64,000 nucleotides of DNA from Mycobacteriales bacterium (GTDB taxonomy: Bacteria > Actinomycetota > Actinomycetes > Mycobacteriales > QHCE01): the NCBI GenBank assembly GCA_013362805.1, contig JABFVL010000025.1, forward strand, positions 18,785-82,784, read 5' to 3'. Below, in pieces: positions 43,904 through 52,473 of the stretch. Below the pieces are notes generated by a model. It ran no database searches and was not told where the DNA came from. It saw only the letters and a program-made list of their open reading frames with translations. Position numbers and translations under genes: made by a program. The stretch's first letter is position 1, and each line of letters opens with the position of its first letter.

Positions 43904-46018
43904 CTACTTTTCGGGCATAGCGAGAGCCAACGGCGTCTGCTGGCTGCCCTGTCCGAGAGGGTTATCGGCGAACAAGTCTTCGAAGAACGAGGCTTCTTTG
44001 TCAGCGTCCAATCCAAGAACATTTCGCCCGATGTCGTTCGCGTCAATCACAACAACACCACGCATACCGTTCGCGGCCTCAGCGAGACCATCCGCACGAA
44101 GCGCTTCTTCGATGGCGATATGCAGCTTGGCGGCCACCTTGTCGGGTTCTGCTGGAGGCAGTTTCGCCGACACATTCGCCGGATAGACGGAGTATTCGGT
44201 AGGCCCATCGATAGCGCGCACGGAGTGGCCCGCGAATTGGTAGAACAGACCGCGCTTACCCACCAATTTGCCGGCCGCGCTGATCACGCTGGCGCCCAGA
44301 ATACGCGGCAAACCGGCTTCTTGGATTGCAAGTTGCATCGTCCAGGGGCTGCCCAGGCCAATCCCGTATGGCGTCTTCACCACGAACTTACTCAAGGTGC
44401 GTGCCCACCAGGTGGGCTCAATGTCCCACACAAAGTAAGAACGGCCTTGCATGATGGCGATGATCTTCTCGCTCACCATCAGGTACCAACCAGTATTGAG
44501 CGCGTTGGTGAACCGAGGCTCGGCGTGCGCATGCTTCACGACCTCGCGCACATAGCCGCCAATTTTGCTTTCGATGGGGTCGCCTTTATCGAAAATGTCG
44601 GTGCGGATGGGCAGGCGCAACCACTGTTCACCACGTACTTCAATTTCCAGCTGCTTTCCAGCATTCGCTTCGAGCATGCCCTTGACTGGCTCAGGCTCAG
44701 CCTCATCTGGCTTGGGGTCTAGAAATTCTTGCGCCCAAAGCTCCACCTGCAAAATGCGCCAGAAAAGTTCAACATCGGTGTTGCGGCCTTTGATGAAGCC
44801 CTCGAAAGCGATTCGCACCGCTTCTGGATCGAACCAGCCGCGCGAGACAAACGATTCGGTGTGCAGGATCTCGTAGGTCCGATTCTTGAGCCGCAAGAGC
44901 CAGTCACGCAGGGGCGCGGAAGGTCGACGTCCACCCACCGCGCGACGCGCACCAGGGGGGACGACATCGGCTGGCACTGGCGCGGTCAGATATGGCATCA
45001 CGACCCGAACGTTGAACCGGTCGCTGATGCGGTCGCCTACCCGACGCCATGCGGCGCTCCAGTCAGTCACCGTTACCGTGGTGACGGACTGCCCAACCAC
45101 AGCTGATGAGGCAAGGAGCTGCATGGCTGGGAAAGGCTTGCGGGCCGGCGCTGGCGCACCGGCTTCCACTGGGTCATAGAGGGCGGTCACGCCATCTTCA
45201 GCTGCGGCGCGCGCTGTCGCATATTGCACGTACGCGGTGATGTCGCCAATCGGCTCACCAATGGTGGCGATGAAATCAGCGAGGTCAGTGGCCAAAGTGT
45301 CCGCGTCTACCCGCACAGGCTTAAGCGGAGTGGGACGGCCGAGCTGTGGAGCGATGTGACCGATGTATTCGTCTTCGCTAGGGTCCAACGGCCCAAAGCT
45401 CGCGTGGTAACCGGCCGCTTCGCCGTATTGGCAGGCAAGCGCCGCACCGGCGACACCTTGTCCACATCGGATGCCATCGGCTGGTGGCGGCACTTGTTCG
45501 GCCACGCGTGCTGGAGTCATTGTGGAGGAACTCGCACTGCGCACCAAGACGTAACCTGTTGGCACGCGGCGCACGCCTTCGAAGAAGGTTACGTCGCCTT
45601 CGTCGCAAGCTCCGGTGAGAATAAACCGAATGACCGCCTCGTCGTTCGCTGCGCGAGGCACTAGCCCGGTAGCGAACAAGGTGGCTGGGGTGTCGGCGAA
45701 GACAAGGCCGCCGGATTGTTCGGCGTAGTAAAGAGGGCCCGCGAGAGCCACTGTGTCTTTGTCAGCGTCGTATACCGCGGAGCCACTGGGCAACGTTTCG
45801 ATGCCGCCTTGCTTGTATTGGCTCAGCGCCAGCGCTGCCATTTCGGGTTGGGCCGCGGCGGTGAAAATCTGGCCATCTTGCGCTAGAAGCGAAGGGTCAG
45901 GGGCAGCGAAACCTGCCGTAGCCGAGCCAGCAGAAGCGGAGCCGGCAGCCGCAACTGCCTCCGCCGCATCCGCACAGTGGAAAAAACCAGCGACCGCACG
46001 CACCGCTACCGACGTCAT
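43904..46018 (-). CDS. Degenerate asparagine-synthetase-like domain fused to a CofE-like (F420-0:glutamate ligase) domain
   Basis: A 704-residue two-part protein. Residues 1-435 have the layout of glutamine-dependent asparagine synthetase: an N-terminal glutaminase-like part (VAGFFHCADA; GPLYYAEQSGGLVFADTP; FFEGVRRVPTGYVLV), then a synthetase-like part ending in LRLKNRTYEILHTESFVSRGWFD. Cys2 needed for glutaminase activity is missing, and the ATP-binding SGGxDS loop is replaced around 186-196, so this half is probably inactive. Residues about 466-704 resemble CofE: RLPIRTDIFDKGD, TGWYLMVSEKIIAIMQGRS, GLGSPWTMQLAIQEAGLPRIL and VVVIDANDIGRNVLGLDAD. A charged linker (436-455) joins them. CofE enzymes attach glutamate to F420-0. 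The substrate here is unknown. It lies downstream of mca and a small membrane protein. Confidence 0.75.
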   Translation of the reverse strand: MTSVAVRAVAGFFHCADAAEAVAAAGSASAGSATAGFAAPDPSLLAQDGQIFTAAAQPEMAALALSQYKQGGIETLPSGSAVYDADKDTVALAGPLYYAEQSGGLVFADTPATLFATGLVPRAANDEAVIRFILTGACDEGDVTFFEGVRRVPTGYVLVRSASSSTMTPARVAEQVPPPADGIRCGQGVAGAALACQYGEAAGYHASFGPLDPSEDEYIGHIAPQLGRPTPLKPVRVDADTLATDLADFIATIGEPIGDITAYVQYATARAAAEDGVTALYDPVEAGAPAPARKPFPAMQLLASSAVVGQSVTTVTVTDWSAAWRRVGDRISDRFNVRVVMPYLTAPVPADVVPPGARRAVGGRRPSAPLRDWLLRLKNRTYEILHTESFVSRGWFDPEAVRIAFEGFIKGRNTDVELFWRILQVELWAQEFLDPKPDEAEPEPVKGMLEANAGKQLEIEVRGEQWLRLPIRTDIFDKGDPIESKIGGYVREVVKHAHAEPRFTNALNTGWYLMVSEKIIAIMQGRSYFVWDIEPTWWARTLSKFVVKTPYGIGLGSPWTMQLAIQEAGLPRILGASVISAAGKLVGKRGLFYQFAGHSVRAIDGPTEYSVYPANVSAKLPPAEPDKVAAKLHIAIEEALRADGLAEAANGMRGVVVIDANDIGRNVLGLDADKEASFFEDLFADNPLGQGSQQTPLALAMPEK

Positions 46019-46219
46019 ACCGCAGAACCGTCCTTGAGTTCAGCCAGGCCAACCAGGGCAAAGATCTCGGCCGGGGTTGCCGAGCATCTGAAGTTTGGGC
46101 GCGCCAGAGGCGAGTCCACAATGTTCACCATTTTAGGTGCGCAAACGGACTCATGGCTGACGCGCCGTTGACCCTATCCCTCCGCGAGACGCGGGGCATC
46201 CCCGGCGTAGCAGATTGGC

Positions 46220-46471
46220 CTAACTACTACTGCGCGGAGTTGGAACTGATGTTTCCGTAGTATCCGCTGGCTTGTCAAAGCTGTTCGGCAAGCGCTTAAG
46301 TCGCTTGTTCATGTTACGAATAAGCAGAACTGTACCAATTGCCAGAATTGACAACACGAAGAGCCCAAGCGGCCCAGCAACGGCACCACCTCTGGTGTCA
46401 CCAAAATTGTTTTGCCGTTCCCCAGTCGCCAGATCACTCACGAACTGGGCCGCTTGCAATGCCGCAGACAT
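46220..46471 (-). CDS. Small single-pass membrane protein next to mca
   Basis: An 83-residue protein with one central membrane helix (about 34-50, GPLGLFVLSILAIGTVLLIR), then a basic NMNKRLKRLPNSF segment that should face the cytoplasm. ATG 46471 has AAGGA seven bases upstream and lies 17 bases after the mca stop, so the two are co-transcribed. From memory, M. tuberculosis has a small conserved membrane protein (Rv1083) beside mca (Rv1082), and this gene is in the matching place. Function is unknown. Confidence 0.8.
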   Translation of the reverse strand: MSAALQAAQFVSDLATGERQNNFGDTRGGAVAGPLGLFVLSILAIGTVLLIRNMNKRLKRLPNSFDKPADTTETSVPTPRSSS

Positions 46472-46488
46472 GTACTCGTCCTTACCGT

Positions 46489-47379
46489 TTAGGCCGTAGT
46501 ACCTGCATTTTCGCGCACGCCTGCAAACAAGTCGGTCTCGGGTAGCGTGCTCTCTACAAGCGAACGCGCCAACTCGTAATCTTCGGTCGGCCACACTTTC
46601 CGCTCCACCTCTCGGGGCACCGCGAAGAAGAAGCCATTGGGGTCAACCTGAGTGGCGTGCGCACGAAGCGCGTCATCGCGCACAGCGAAGTATTCGGCGC
46701 ACTCGATGTAGGTTGTCGCCCGCTCGGAGGCGTCTTTTTCATCTCCACGCCAGCTGTCCCAGCCCTCAAGAATCTCGGTGAGTGGAGATTCTTTACCCGC
46801 GGCCAAGATGGCTTCATGCATGCCCAGGAAGCGCTTTTTAGAAAAACCCATGTGGTAGTAAACCTTCAACGGCTGCCACGGGTCGCCGGCGTCTAGGTAA
46901 CGCTCTGGATCGTTCGCCGCCTCAAAAGCCGCCATTGTCACCGTGTGCGTCATGATGTGATCCGGGTGAGGGTATCCACCGTTTTCGTCATAGGTCAGGA
47001 TGACGTGCGGCCGAAATTCGCGGATCGCTTTCACCAGTGGGGCCGCCGCCTCGTCCACTGGAACGGCCGCGAAGCAGCCCTCTGGAAGGCCATTGATTTC
47101 ATCTGGCATTCCCGAGTCGTGGAAGCCAAGCCATACATGTTCAAAGCCGACAATCTTTTGCGCGTTCGCCATTTCCTCGCGACGCACCGCAACGATGTTT
47201 TCCTCCAAGCCCTGACCTTCCAGGGCTGGGTTAAGAATGTCGCCACGCTCGCCACCGGTGCAGGTCACAACCATCACCTCTGCCCCATCGGCAAGATACT
47301 TCGCCATGGTCGCGGCGCCTTTGCTCGACTCGTCGTCGGGGTGGGCGTGCACCGCCATTAGCCGCAATGGTTCAGCCAC
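46489..47379 (-). CDS. mca: Mycothiol S-conjugate amidase
   Basis: Mca, a 296-residue zinc amidase of the LmbE/PIG-L family. It cleaves mycothiol S-conjugates, releasing a mercapturic acid for export and GlcN-Ins for recycling. The zinc site begins at HAHPDDES (11-18), followed by TCTGGERGDILNP, the LTYDENGGYPHPDHIM block, and the C-terminal FAVRDDALRAHATQVDPNGFFF typical of Mca rather than MshB. GTG 47379 with AAGGAG upstream is the start. It is divergent from the DUF4307 gene, as in M. tuberculosis. Its presence shows that the organism makes mycothiol. Confidence 0.96.
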   Translation of the reverse strand: MAEPLRLMAVHAHPDDESSKGAATMAKYLADGAEVMVVTCTGGERGDILNPALEGQGLEENIVAVRREEMANAQKIVGFEHVWLGFHDSGMPDEINGLPEGCFAAVPVDEAAAPLVKAIREFRPHVILTYDENGGYPHPDHIMTHTVTMAAFEAANDPERYLDAGDPWQPLKVYYHMGFSKKRFLGMHEAILAAGKESPLTEILEGWDSWRGDEKDASERATTYIECAEYFAVRDDALRAHATQVDPNGFFFAVPREVERKVWPTEDYELARSLVESTLPETDLFAGVRENAGTTA

Positions 47380-47524
47380 TGCTCTTACTCCTTCGTCATC
47401 TGGTGGGCGCTGTCATGCTGGCCTGCGAAAAACGCACGCGCCCTGCCTGCGATCATTCTCTTACGGTGCGCGCGATCCGCACAGACGCGCCAGCAATGAA
47501 ATTCGGGTTGTAAAGGAGAACGCC

Positions 47525-47941
47525 GTGTCGGCCTCGAAATTCCCACCAGGGCGTTACGGGCGGCGTCGCGCACGGCGCCAGACCCCCAAATGGCTGCTGC
47601 CCACCCTGATTACAGCGGTTATTTTGGCTGGGTTTGGAGCATCATGGCGGCTATATGACACCTACCAAGGCGACAAAATCGAGAGTCAAGTCACACATTT
47701 TCGGTGGGATGAGCAGCAAAGCGCGATCTCGATCAAATTCCAGGTGGTGAAGGACGCCGGCGAGCCCGCTACCTGCACTGTTCGGGCCCGAAATGCCGCC
47801 GGGCAAGAAGTGGGTCACGCCCGCGTGCCCATTCCCGCCGGGCAGTCTGGGCAACGCTCAGTAGTTGTGACATATACTTTGCCAACGGATGGAGAGGCGG
47901 TGACCGGTGAAGTCTTTGGCTGCACACCTGGCCACCAATGA
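47525..47941 (+). CDS. DUF4307 membrane-anchored protein
   Basis: A 138-residue protein of the DUF4307 family, recognised by its layout: a basic N terminus (GRYGRRRARRQTPKW), one membrane helix (about 27-41), then an extracytoplasmic domain with FRWDEQQSAISIKFQV, a conserved-type cysteine in ATCTVRARNAAGQEVG, and a final cysteine near the C terminus. GTG 47525 has AAGGAG upstream. The family's function is unknown. It stands between mca and greA, the same order as Rv1081c in M. tuberculosis. Confidence 0.9.
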   Translation: MSASKFPPGRYGRRRARRQTPKWLLPTLITAVILAGFGASWRLYDTYQGDKIESQVTHFRWDEQQSAISIKFQVVKDAGEPATCTVRARNAAGQEVGHARVPIPAGQSGQRSVVVTYTLPTDGEAVTGEVFGCTPGHQ

Positions 47942-48205
47942 TGCTGCCGTCTTTCGGCGGGCCATTCCTCTTCATGAATTCGCGTTTATCTACCAGGGGG
48001 CGCCCAATTTTTGGGTCGATCCGCCCCTGACTCAATCAAGAAAGCCGGTGGGGCGGGGCAGACAGTAGCCACAAAATGGCTGATACCCGCTATCCCGCGA
48101 AATATCACAATTACGTGGTATGAGCTCGCACACCATCGCTAATGTAGATAACTTCATTAACTTTCGTTACCGCAAGTACCTGTTCCCCACCAGTAAGGAG
48201 CACCC

Positions 48206-48703
48206 GTGTCCACGACCGAAGAGACGCGCGTCATCTGGCTCACCCAGGAGGCACACGACCGTCTGGCGGCCGAGCTCGAGGCTCTGATCGCCAACCGGCC
48301 CGTCATCGCCGCAGAGATCAACGAACGCCGCGAAGAAGGCGACCTCAAAGAAAACGGGGGCTACCACGCCGCCCGAGATGAACAGGGCAAGCAAGAAGCG
48401 CGAATCATTCAGCTCGAAGACCTGCTGCGCAATGCCCAAGTCGGCGATGCCCCCACCGAGGCAAACGAGGTCACCCCGGGCGTAGTAGTGACTGTGCGCT
48501 TCGATGGTGACGACGACACCGAAACCTTCCTGCTGGGCTCCCGAGAAATCGGAGCCACGACCGACCTAACGGTCTACTCACCCGAATCGGCGCTGGGCAG
48601 CGCCCTGCTTGGGCATCGCGTCGGTGACACGGTCACGTACCAAACGCCCACCGGGGCTGACCTTTCGGTCACTCTTACCGATCTCAAGCCCTTCACTGGC
48701 TAA
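48206..48703 (+). CDS. greA: Transcription elongation factor GreA
   Basis: GreA, 165 residues. It rescues backtracked RNA polymerase by inserting its coiled coil into the secondary channel. The N-terminal coiled coil has [18 protein letters not shown] and the tip [24 protein letters not shown] with the acidic residues needed for cleavage; the C-terminal domain has [21 protein letters not shown] and the [19 protein letters not shown] block. GTG 48206 follows AAGGAG. A strong hairpin six bases after the stop ends the gene. Confidence 0.97.
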   Translation: MSTTEETRVIWLTQEAHDRLAAELEALIANRPVIAAEINERREEGDLKENGGYHAARDEQGKQEARIIQLEDLLRNAQVGDAPTEANEVTPGVVVTVRFDGDDDTETFLLGSREIGATTDLTVYSPESALGSALLGHRVGDTVTYQTPTGADLSVTLTDLKPFTG

Positions 48704-48708
48704 GCACT

Positions 48709-48755
48709 AACGCGTATCGCCGGCCACGAGAACATCCGTGGCCGGCATACGCGTT
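48709..48755. terminator. Terminator between greA and the ABC-2 permease gene
   Basis: AACGCGTATCGCCGGCCACG (48709-48728) pairs with the reverse-complementary arm CGTGGCCGGCATACGCGTT (48737-48755), with one bulged base. The two flanking genes converge, so it can serve both. Confidence 0.88.
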
Positions 48756-48773
48756 TATCCGCGAAGAATTCAC

Positions 48774-49592
48774 TTACTGCGTTGAAGCACGGCGGAACTT
48801 CCATACCGCCAATGGCGCGAAAACCGCGATGATACCCACCGTCCAAGCCAGGGATAGCCAGCCGTCAGAACCCACCGGCGTTCCGTTGAACCAGGCTCGC
48901 AATGCGTTGATCACGATCGTCACCGGATTATTGTCCGCGAACGCCTGCAACCAACTGGGCATGTCTTCAGTGGGCACAAAGGCAGAAGACGCGAACGTAA
49001 GCGGGAACAGCCAAATAAACCCGCCACTTTGCGCCGCCTCCACGCTCTTAACTAGCAAACCGATGAACGCGGCGACCCACGAGAACGCGAAACCGAAAAA
49101 CAGCAGCATCGCGATAGCCAACACGCTGTCTAGAAAGCTGCCCTCAAACCTGAACCCAATAGCCAGCCCAACGGCCACCATGATCGCGACGGTCAGCGCG
49201 TTAAGCGCCACATCAGCAAGGGTGCGGCCCAACAACACCGAGGTCCGGGACATGGGCAATGAGCGGAAACGATCAATGATGCCGCGCTTCATGTCGTCGG
49301 CGATACCGATGCCGGTGGTTCCCACTGAGCCAAACAGAACGGTCTGCACGAAAATGCCAGGCATCAAGAACTGGGCATAGCTCTCACCGCCCAACGACTT
49401 CTCGATGGCCCCGCCGAACACATACCGGAAAAGCAAAATGAACATGATCGGCTGCAAGGTAATGAAAAACAGCATGTCGGGCTGACGCGGAATGCGGCGC
49501 AAATTGCGAACCGTGATGACCCAAGCATCTGACAGCCACCATTTCGCCCGCTCAAACACCCCTTCATTCGCGGGCATGCTCACCGAGGTCAT
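48774..49592 (-). CDS. ABC-2 type permease of a Drr-like exporter
   Basis: A 272-residue integral membrane protein of the ABC-2/DrrB type with about six helices. The motifs RNLRRIPRQPDMLFFITLQPIMF, GTTGIGIADDMKRGIIDRFRSLPMSRTSVLLGRTLAD and FAFSWVAAFIGLL are typical of daunorubicin-resistance-type permeases. It overlaps the ATPase gene by four bases (ATGA), so they are translated together. The exported compound could be a lipid or a drug. The pair resembles common actinomycete self-resistance or lipid transporters. Confidence 0.93.
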   Translation of the reverse strand: MTSVSMPANEGVFERAKWWLSDAWVITVRNLRRIPRQPDMLFFITLQPIMFILLFRYVFGGAIEKSLGGESYAQFLMPGIFVQTVLFGSVGTTGIGIADDMKRGIIDRFRSLPMSRTSVLLGRTLADVALNALTVAIMVAVGLAIGFRFEGSFLDSVLAIAMLLFFGFAFSWVAAFIGLLVKSVEAAQSGGFIWLFPLTFASSAFVPTEDMPSWLQAFADNNPVTIVINALRAWFNGTPVGSDGWLSLAWTVGIIAVFAPLAVWKFRRASTQ

Positions 49593-50602
49593 TGCTGCGC
49601 TCCTTCACTAGCATCAGAAGTAGAATCCGCTTCGGCGGCATGGCCGGTGAGCGTCAAGAAAACGTCGTCCAATGTTGGACGAGTGATGGCGAGGTCCTTC
49701 AAGGTCACCTCAGCGTCATCGAGGGCACGAATAACGGCTGGCAAGATTGTCGCGCCACCTCGGACGGGTACCCGCAGACTCGCCGCTTCTTCATCCACAA
49801 TGGGCTCTTCACCGGTGATGTGGTGCAGAGCTCCCCGTGCGGCCTGGACCTCAGCCGCACCACCGACTACGACTTCCAGGCGTTCACCGCCAACCGAGGC
49901 TTTGAGTTCGGTGGCAGTGCCAGAGGCGATGAGACGACCATGGTCAATCACGATGATTTGATTCGCGAGTTGGTCAGCTTCTTCCAAATATTGCGTGGTC
50001 AGCAGCATCGTTGTGCCGTCTGCGACCAGCTCTGAAATAACCTTCCACATTTCGATTCGGCTATGAGGGTCCAGACCCGTTGTGGGTTCATCCAGGAACA
50101 TCACCTGCGGACGAGCCACCAAACTCGCCGCTATGTCTAGCCGACGGCGCATACCCCCGGAATACGTTTTTACCGCTCGTTTGCCGGCGTCTACGAGTTC
50201 AAAGCGCTCCAAAAGCTCATCTGCCCGAGCACGAGCGGCTTTGGCCGGCATACGAAACAGCCGACCCATCATCTCCAAGTTTTCCCACCCGGTAAGAAAC
50301 TCGTCGACAGCGGCGTACTGCCCCGTGAGCCCGATCAGTTTCCGAACTCGCTGGGGGTGTTTGGCGACATCGACGCCGCACACACTTGCCCGGCCCGAAT
50401 CCGCGGACAACAGTGTCGACAAGATGCGCACAGCTGTGGTTTTGCCCGCGCCATTTGGGCCCAACACCCCCAGCACCTGGCCTTGCTCGCCGGTAAAACT
50501 CAGCCCGTCTAGAGCACGTTGCTTTCCATAGGTTTTGACGAGATCTTCGACGATAATCGCCGGCCCGTCTTGGGGAGACTTATCCACCACAGCGCCTTTC
50601 AC
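49589..50602 (-). CDS. ATPase of a Drr-like ABC exporter
   Basis: A 337-residue ABC ATPase of the DrrA type. Walker A is GPNGAGKTTA, the signature is YSGGMRRRLDIA, and Walker B is VMFLDEPTTGLDP; the C-terminal extension (after residue 220) is the DrrA-specific domain with RPTLDDVFLTLTG. The start is GTG 50602 or a GTG four or five codons later. It overlaps the permease gene downstream by four bases. Confidence 0.95.
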   Translation of the reverse strand: MKGAVVDKSPQDGPAIIVEDLVKTYGKQRALDGLSFTGEQGQVLGVLGPNGAGKTTAVRILSTLLSADSGRASVCGVDVAKHPQRVRKLIGLTGQYAAVDEFLTGWENLEMMGRLFRMPAKAARARADELLERFELVDAGKRAVKTYSGGMRRRLDIAASLVARPQVMFLDEPTTGLDPHSRIEMWKVISELVADGTTMLLTTQYLEEADQLANQIIVIDHGRLIASGTATELKASVGGERLEVVVGGAAEVQAARGALHHITGEEPIVDEEAASLRVPVRGGATILPAVIRALDDAEVTLKDLAITRPTLDDVFLTLTGHAAEADSTSDASEGAQQ

Positions 50603-50690
50603 TACAGGGCATCAAGGGTTTAAGGCCCCACAGTAAAACGGAACTATGACATTTACGATTCTTTTTTCAGGCTGCTCCCAGCTATGGGAA

Positions 50691-51908
50691 TTACCCTCCG
50701 TGATGAAATACCTGGTACTTGGCGCGACGCAAAGCTCCCAGCAGCTCTTCGGAGTGCGCGGTGCCCTTGGTTTCCACACTTACGGACACGTCCGCTTCGC
50801 CAAGATGAAGAGCTGAGCTCTGCCGGGCCTGTTCAACGGTGACCACATTCGCGTGGGCATCGGCGATGAAGCCGAGCAGGCGCAGCAAGGAGCCGGGGCG
50901 GTCGGGAAGTCGAACCGTAAAGTTGAGGAATCGTCCCGCCGCGGCTAGCCCGTGTTCGATCACCCGGAGCATCAACATTGGGTCGATATTTCCACCGGAC
51001 AGGACGCTCACGACTGGTGGCTCAAACGCACGAGGATCGACCAACAGCGCGGCCAGCGAGGCAACTCCGGCGGGTTCCACCACAAGTTTGGCCCGCTCCA
51101 ACGCGAACGCCAATGCCTGCGATATTTCGTCATCAGTGACGGTGACGATGTCGTCCACATGTTGTTTCACATGTTCGAACGCCAACTCGCCGGGCCTACC
51201 CACCGCGATGCCATCGGCGATGGTGGAGATGCTCGACAATCGCGTCGGCTCTCCCGCTTTCAAGGACAATGGATATGCGGCGGCGCCCGCCGCTTGCACC
51301 CCGACAACTTTAATGTCGGGATGCGTTTCCCGCACCGCGGCGGATACTCCCGCGATTAGACCGCCCCCACCCACGCCCATCACAATGGTGCGCACTTGCG
51401 GATATTGCTCGAGTATCTCCAAGCCAACAGTGCCCTGACCGGCGATCAAGTCTGGGTGATCGAACGGGTGAATAAATGTCGCCCCAGTTTCATGACTGAA
51501 CTGTTTTGCGGCCACGAGGGATTCGTCCACCGTGATGCCCACGAATTCCACCTGCGCGCCATAGGCACGGGTGGCGGCGACCTTCGGCAACGGCGCGCCT
51601 ACGGGCATGAACACGGTGGATTTCGCACCGAGCAACTGGGAGGCCAAGGCCACGCCCTGCGCGTAGTTACCGGCCGACGCGGTGACAATGCCAGCGGCGC
51701 GCTCGTCTTCGGTGAGCCGCGCGATGCGGTTGTATGCCCCGCGCACCTTGAACGATCCGGTGCGCTGCAAATTTTCGCACTTTACAAATGCTGGGCCGCC
51801 GACCTTGGCCGCCAATGGCGCGCATTCAAGTAGCGGAGTATCGCGAATGATGCCGGCCAACATTTTGCGAGCGGCCTCAACATCGGCACGCGTTACCAGG
51901 TCAGTCAT
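50691..51908 (-). CDS. ilvA: Threonine ammonia-lyase (biosynthetic type)
   Basis: A PLP-dependent threonine deaminase of 405 residues, the first step of isoleucine synthesis from threonine. PLP-binding lysine is K54 in ENLQRTGSFKVRGAYN, and the glycine-rich phosphate loop is VGGGGLIAG. The C-terminal ~80 residues form one ACT domain (TVRLPDRPGSLLRLLGFIAD) that would bind an allosteric amino acid. The single ACT domain and length match the actinobacterial form, which can also act as a catabolic enzyme. The next gene upstream is divergent. Confidence 0.95.
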   Translation of the reverse strand: MTDLVTRADVEAARKMLAGIIRDTPLLECAPLAAKVGGPAFVKCENLQRTGSFKVRGAYNRIARLTEDERAAGIVTASAGNYAQGVALASQLLGAKSTVFMPVGAPLPKVAATRAYGAQVEFVGITVDESLVAAKQFSHETGATFIHPFDHPDLIAGQGTVGLEILEQYPQVRTIVMGVGGGGLIAGVSAAVRETHPDIKVVGVQAAGAAAYPLSLKAGEPTRLSSISTIADGIAVGRPGELAFEHVKQHVDDIVTVTDDEISQALAFALERAKLVVEPAGVASLAALLVDPRAFEPPVVSVLSGGNIDPMLMLRVIEHGLAAAGRFLNFTVRLPDRPGSLLRLLGFIADAHANVVTVEQARQSSALHLGEADVSVSVETKGTAHSEELLGALRRAKYQVFHHGG

Positions 51909-52029
51909 GGTGATGATCGTGCCATGTGCGGGCTCGCAATGTCAGAGAGAGGCGTAGATAGGTGTCATTCATGCGCCCGAACGTCTCGGTTACCTTTGAA
52001 GTACTGAGTGTTGCCGCCAAGGGGATGCT

Positions 52030-52473
52030 ATGACAATTGTGGTGAAGCGGGTTGACGTTGAGTTGACTAAACCGATCCGCGCTCAAATACTTCGTCCGGG
52101 TTTGCCGCTTTCACATTCGTCATATCCGGGTGAAGAAAACCCCCGTAGCGGGGCATTTGCAGCATTCGAGGGCGACGCCATTCTCGGGGTCAGCTCAGTC
52201 ATGCCCGAGCAATGCCCATGGAATCCAAACATCGGCGATGCGTGGCGCTTGCGCGGCATGGCCGTGCTGCCCCAAGCCCGAAACCGCGGAGTTGGTGCAC
52301 GACTCCTTGAAGCCGCACTGACCCATGTCAGAGCGGAAGCGGGAAAGTTTATCTGGTGCAACGCTCGCGTTCCGGCGCTCAGCTTGTATCTGCGCGCCGG
52401 ATTCACGATCGAAGGTGAGGAATTCGAGTTGCCTCACATCGGTCCGCACCGACAAATGTGGTTGGCCCTTTAG
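52030..52473 (+). CDS. GNAT family N-acetyltransferase
   Basis: A 147-residue GNAT acetyltransferase. The acetyl-CoA-binding block is WRLRGMAVLPQARNRGVGARLLEAAL, matching the [RQ]xxGx[GA] loop. WCNARVPALSLYLRAGFTIEGEEFELPHIGPH is the usual late segment. AAGGGG precedes the ATG. The substrate is unknown. Its last four bases overlap the end of the convergent metB. Confidence 0.92.
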   Translation: MTIVVKRVDVELTKPIRAQILRPGLPLSHSSYPGEENPRSGAFAAFEGDAILGVSSVMPEQCPWNPNIGDAWRLRGMAVLPQARNRGVGARLLEAALTHVRAEAGKFIWCNARVPALSLYLRAGFTIEGEEFELPHIGPHRQMWLAL

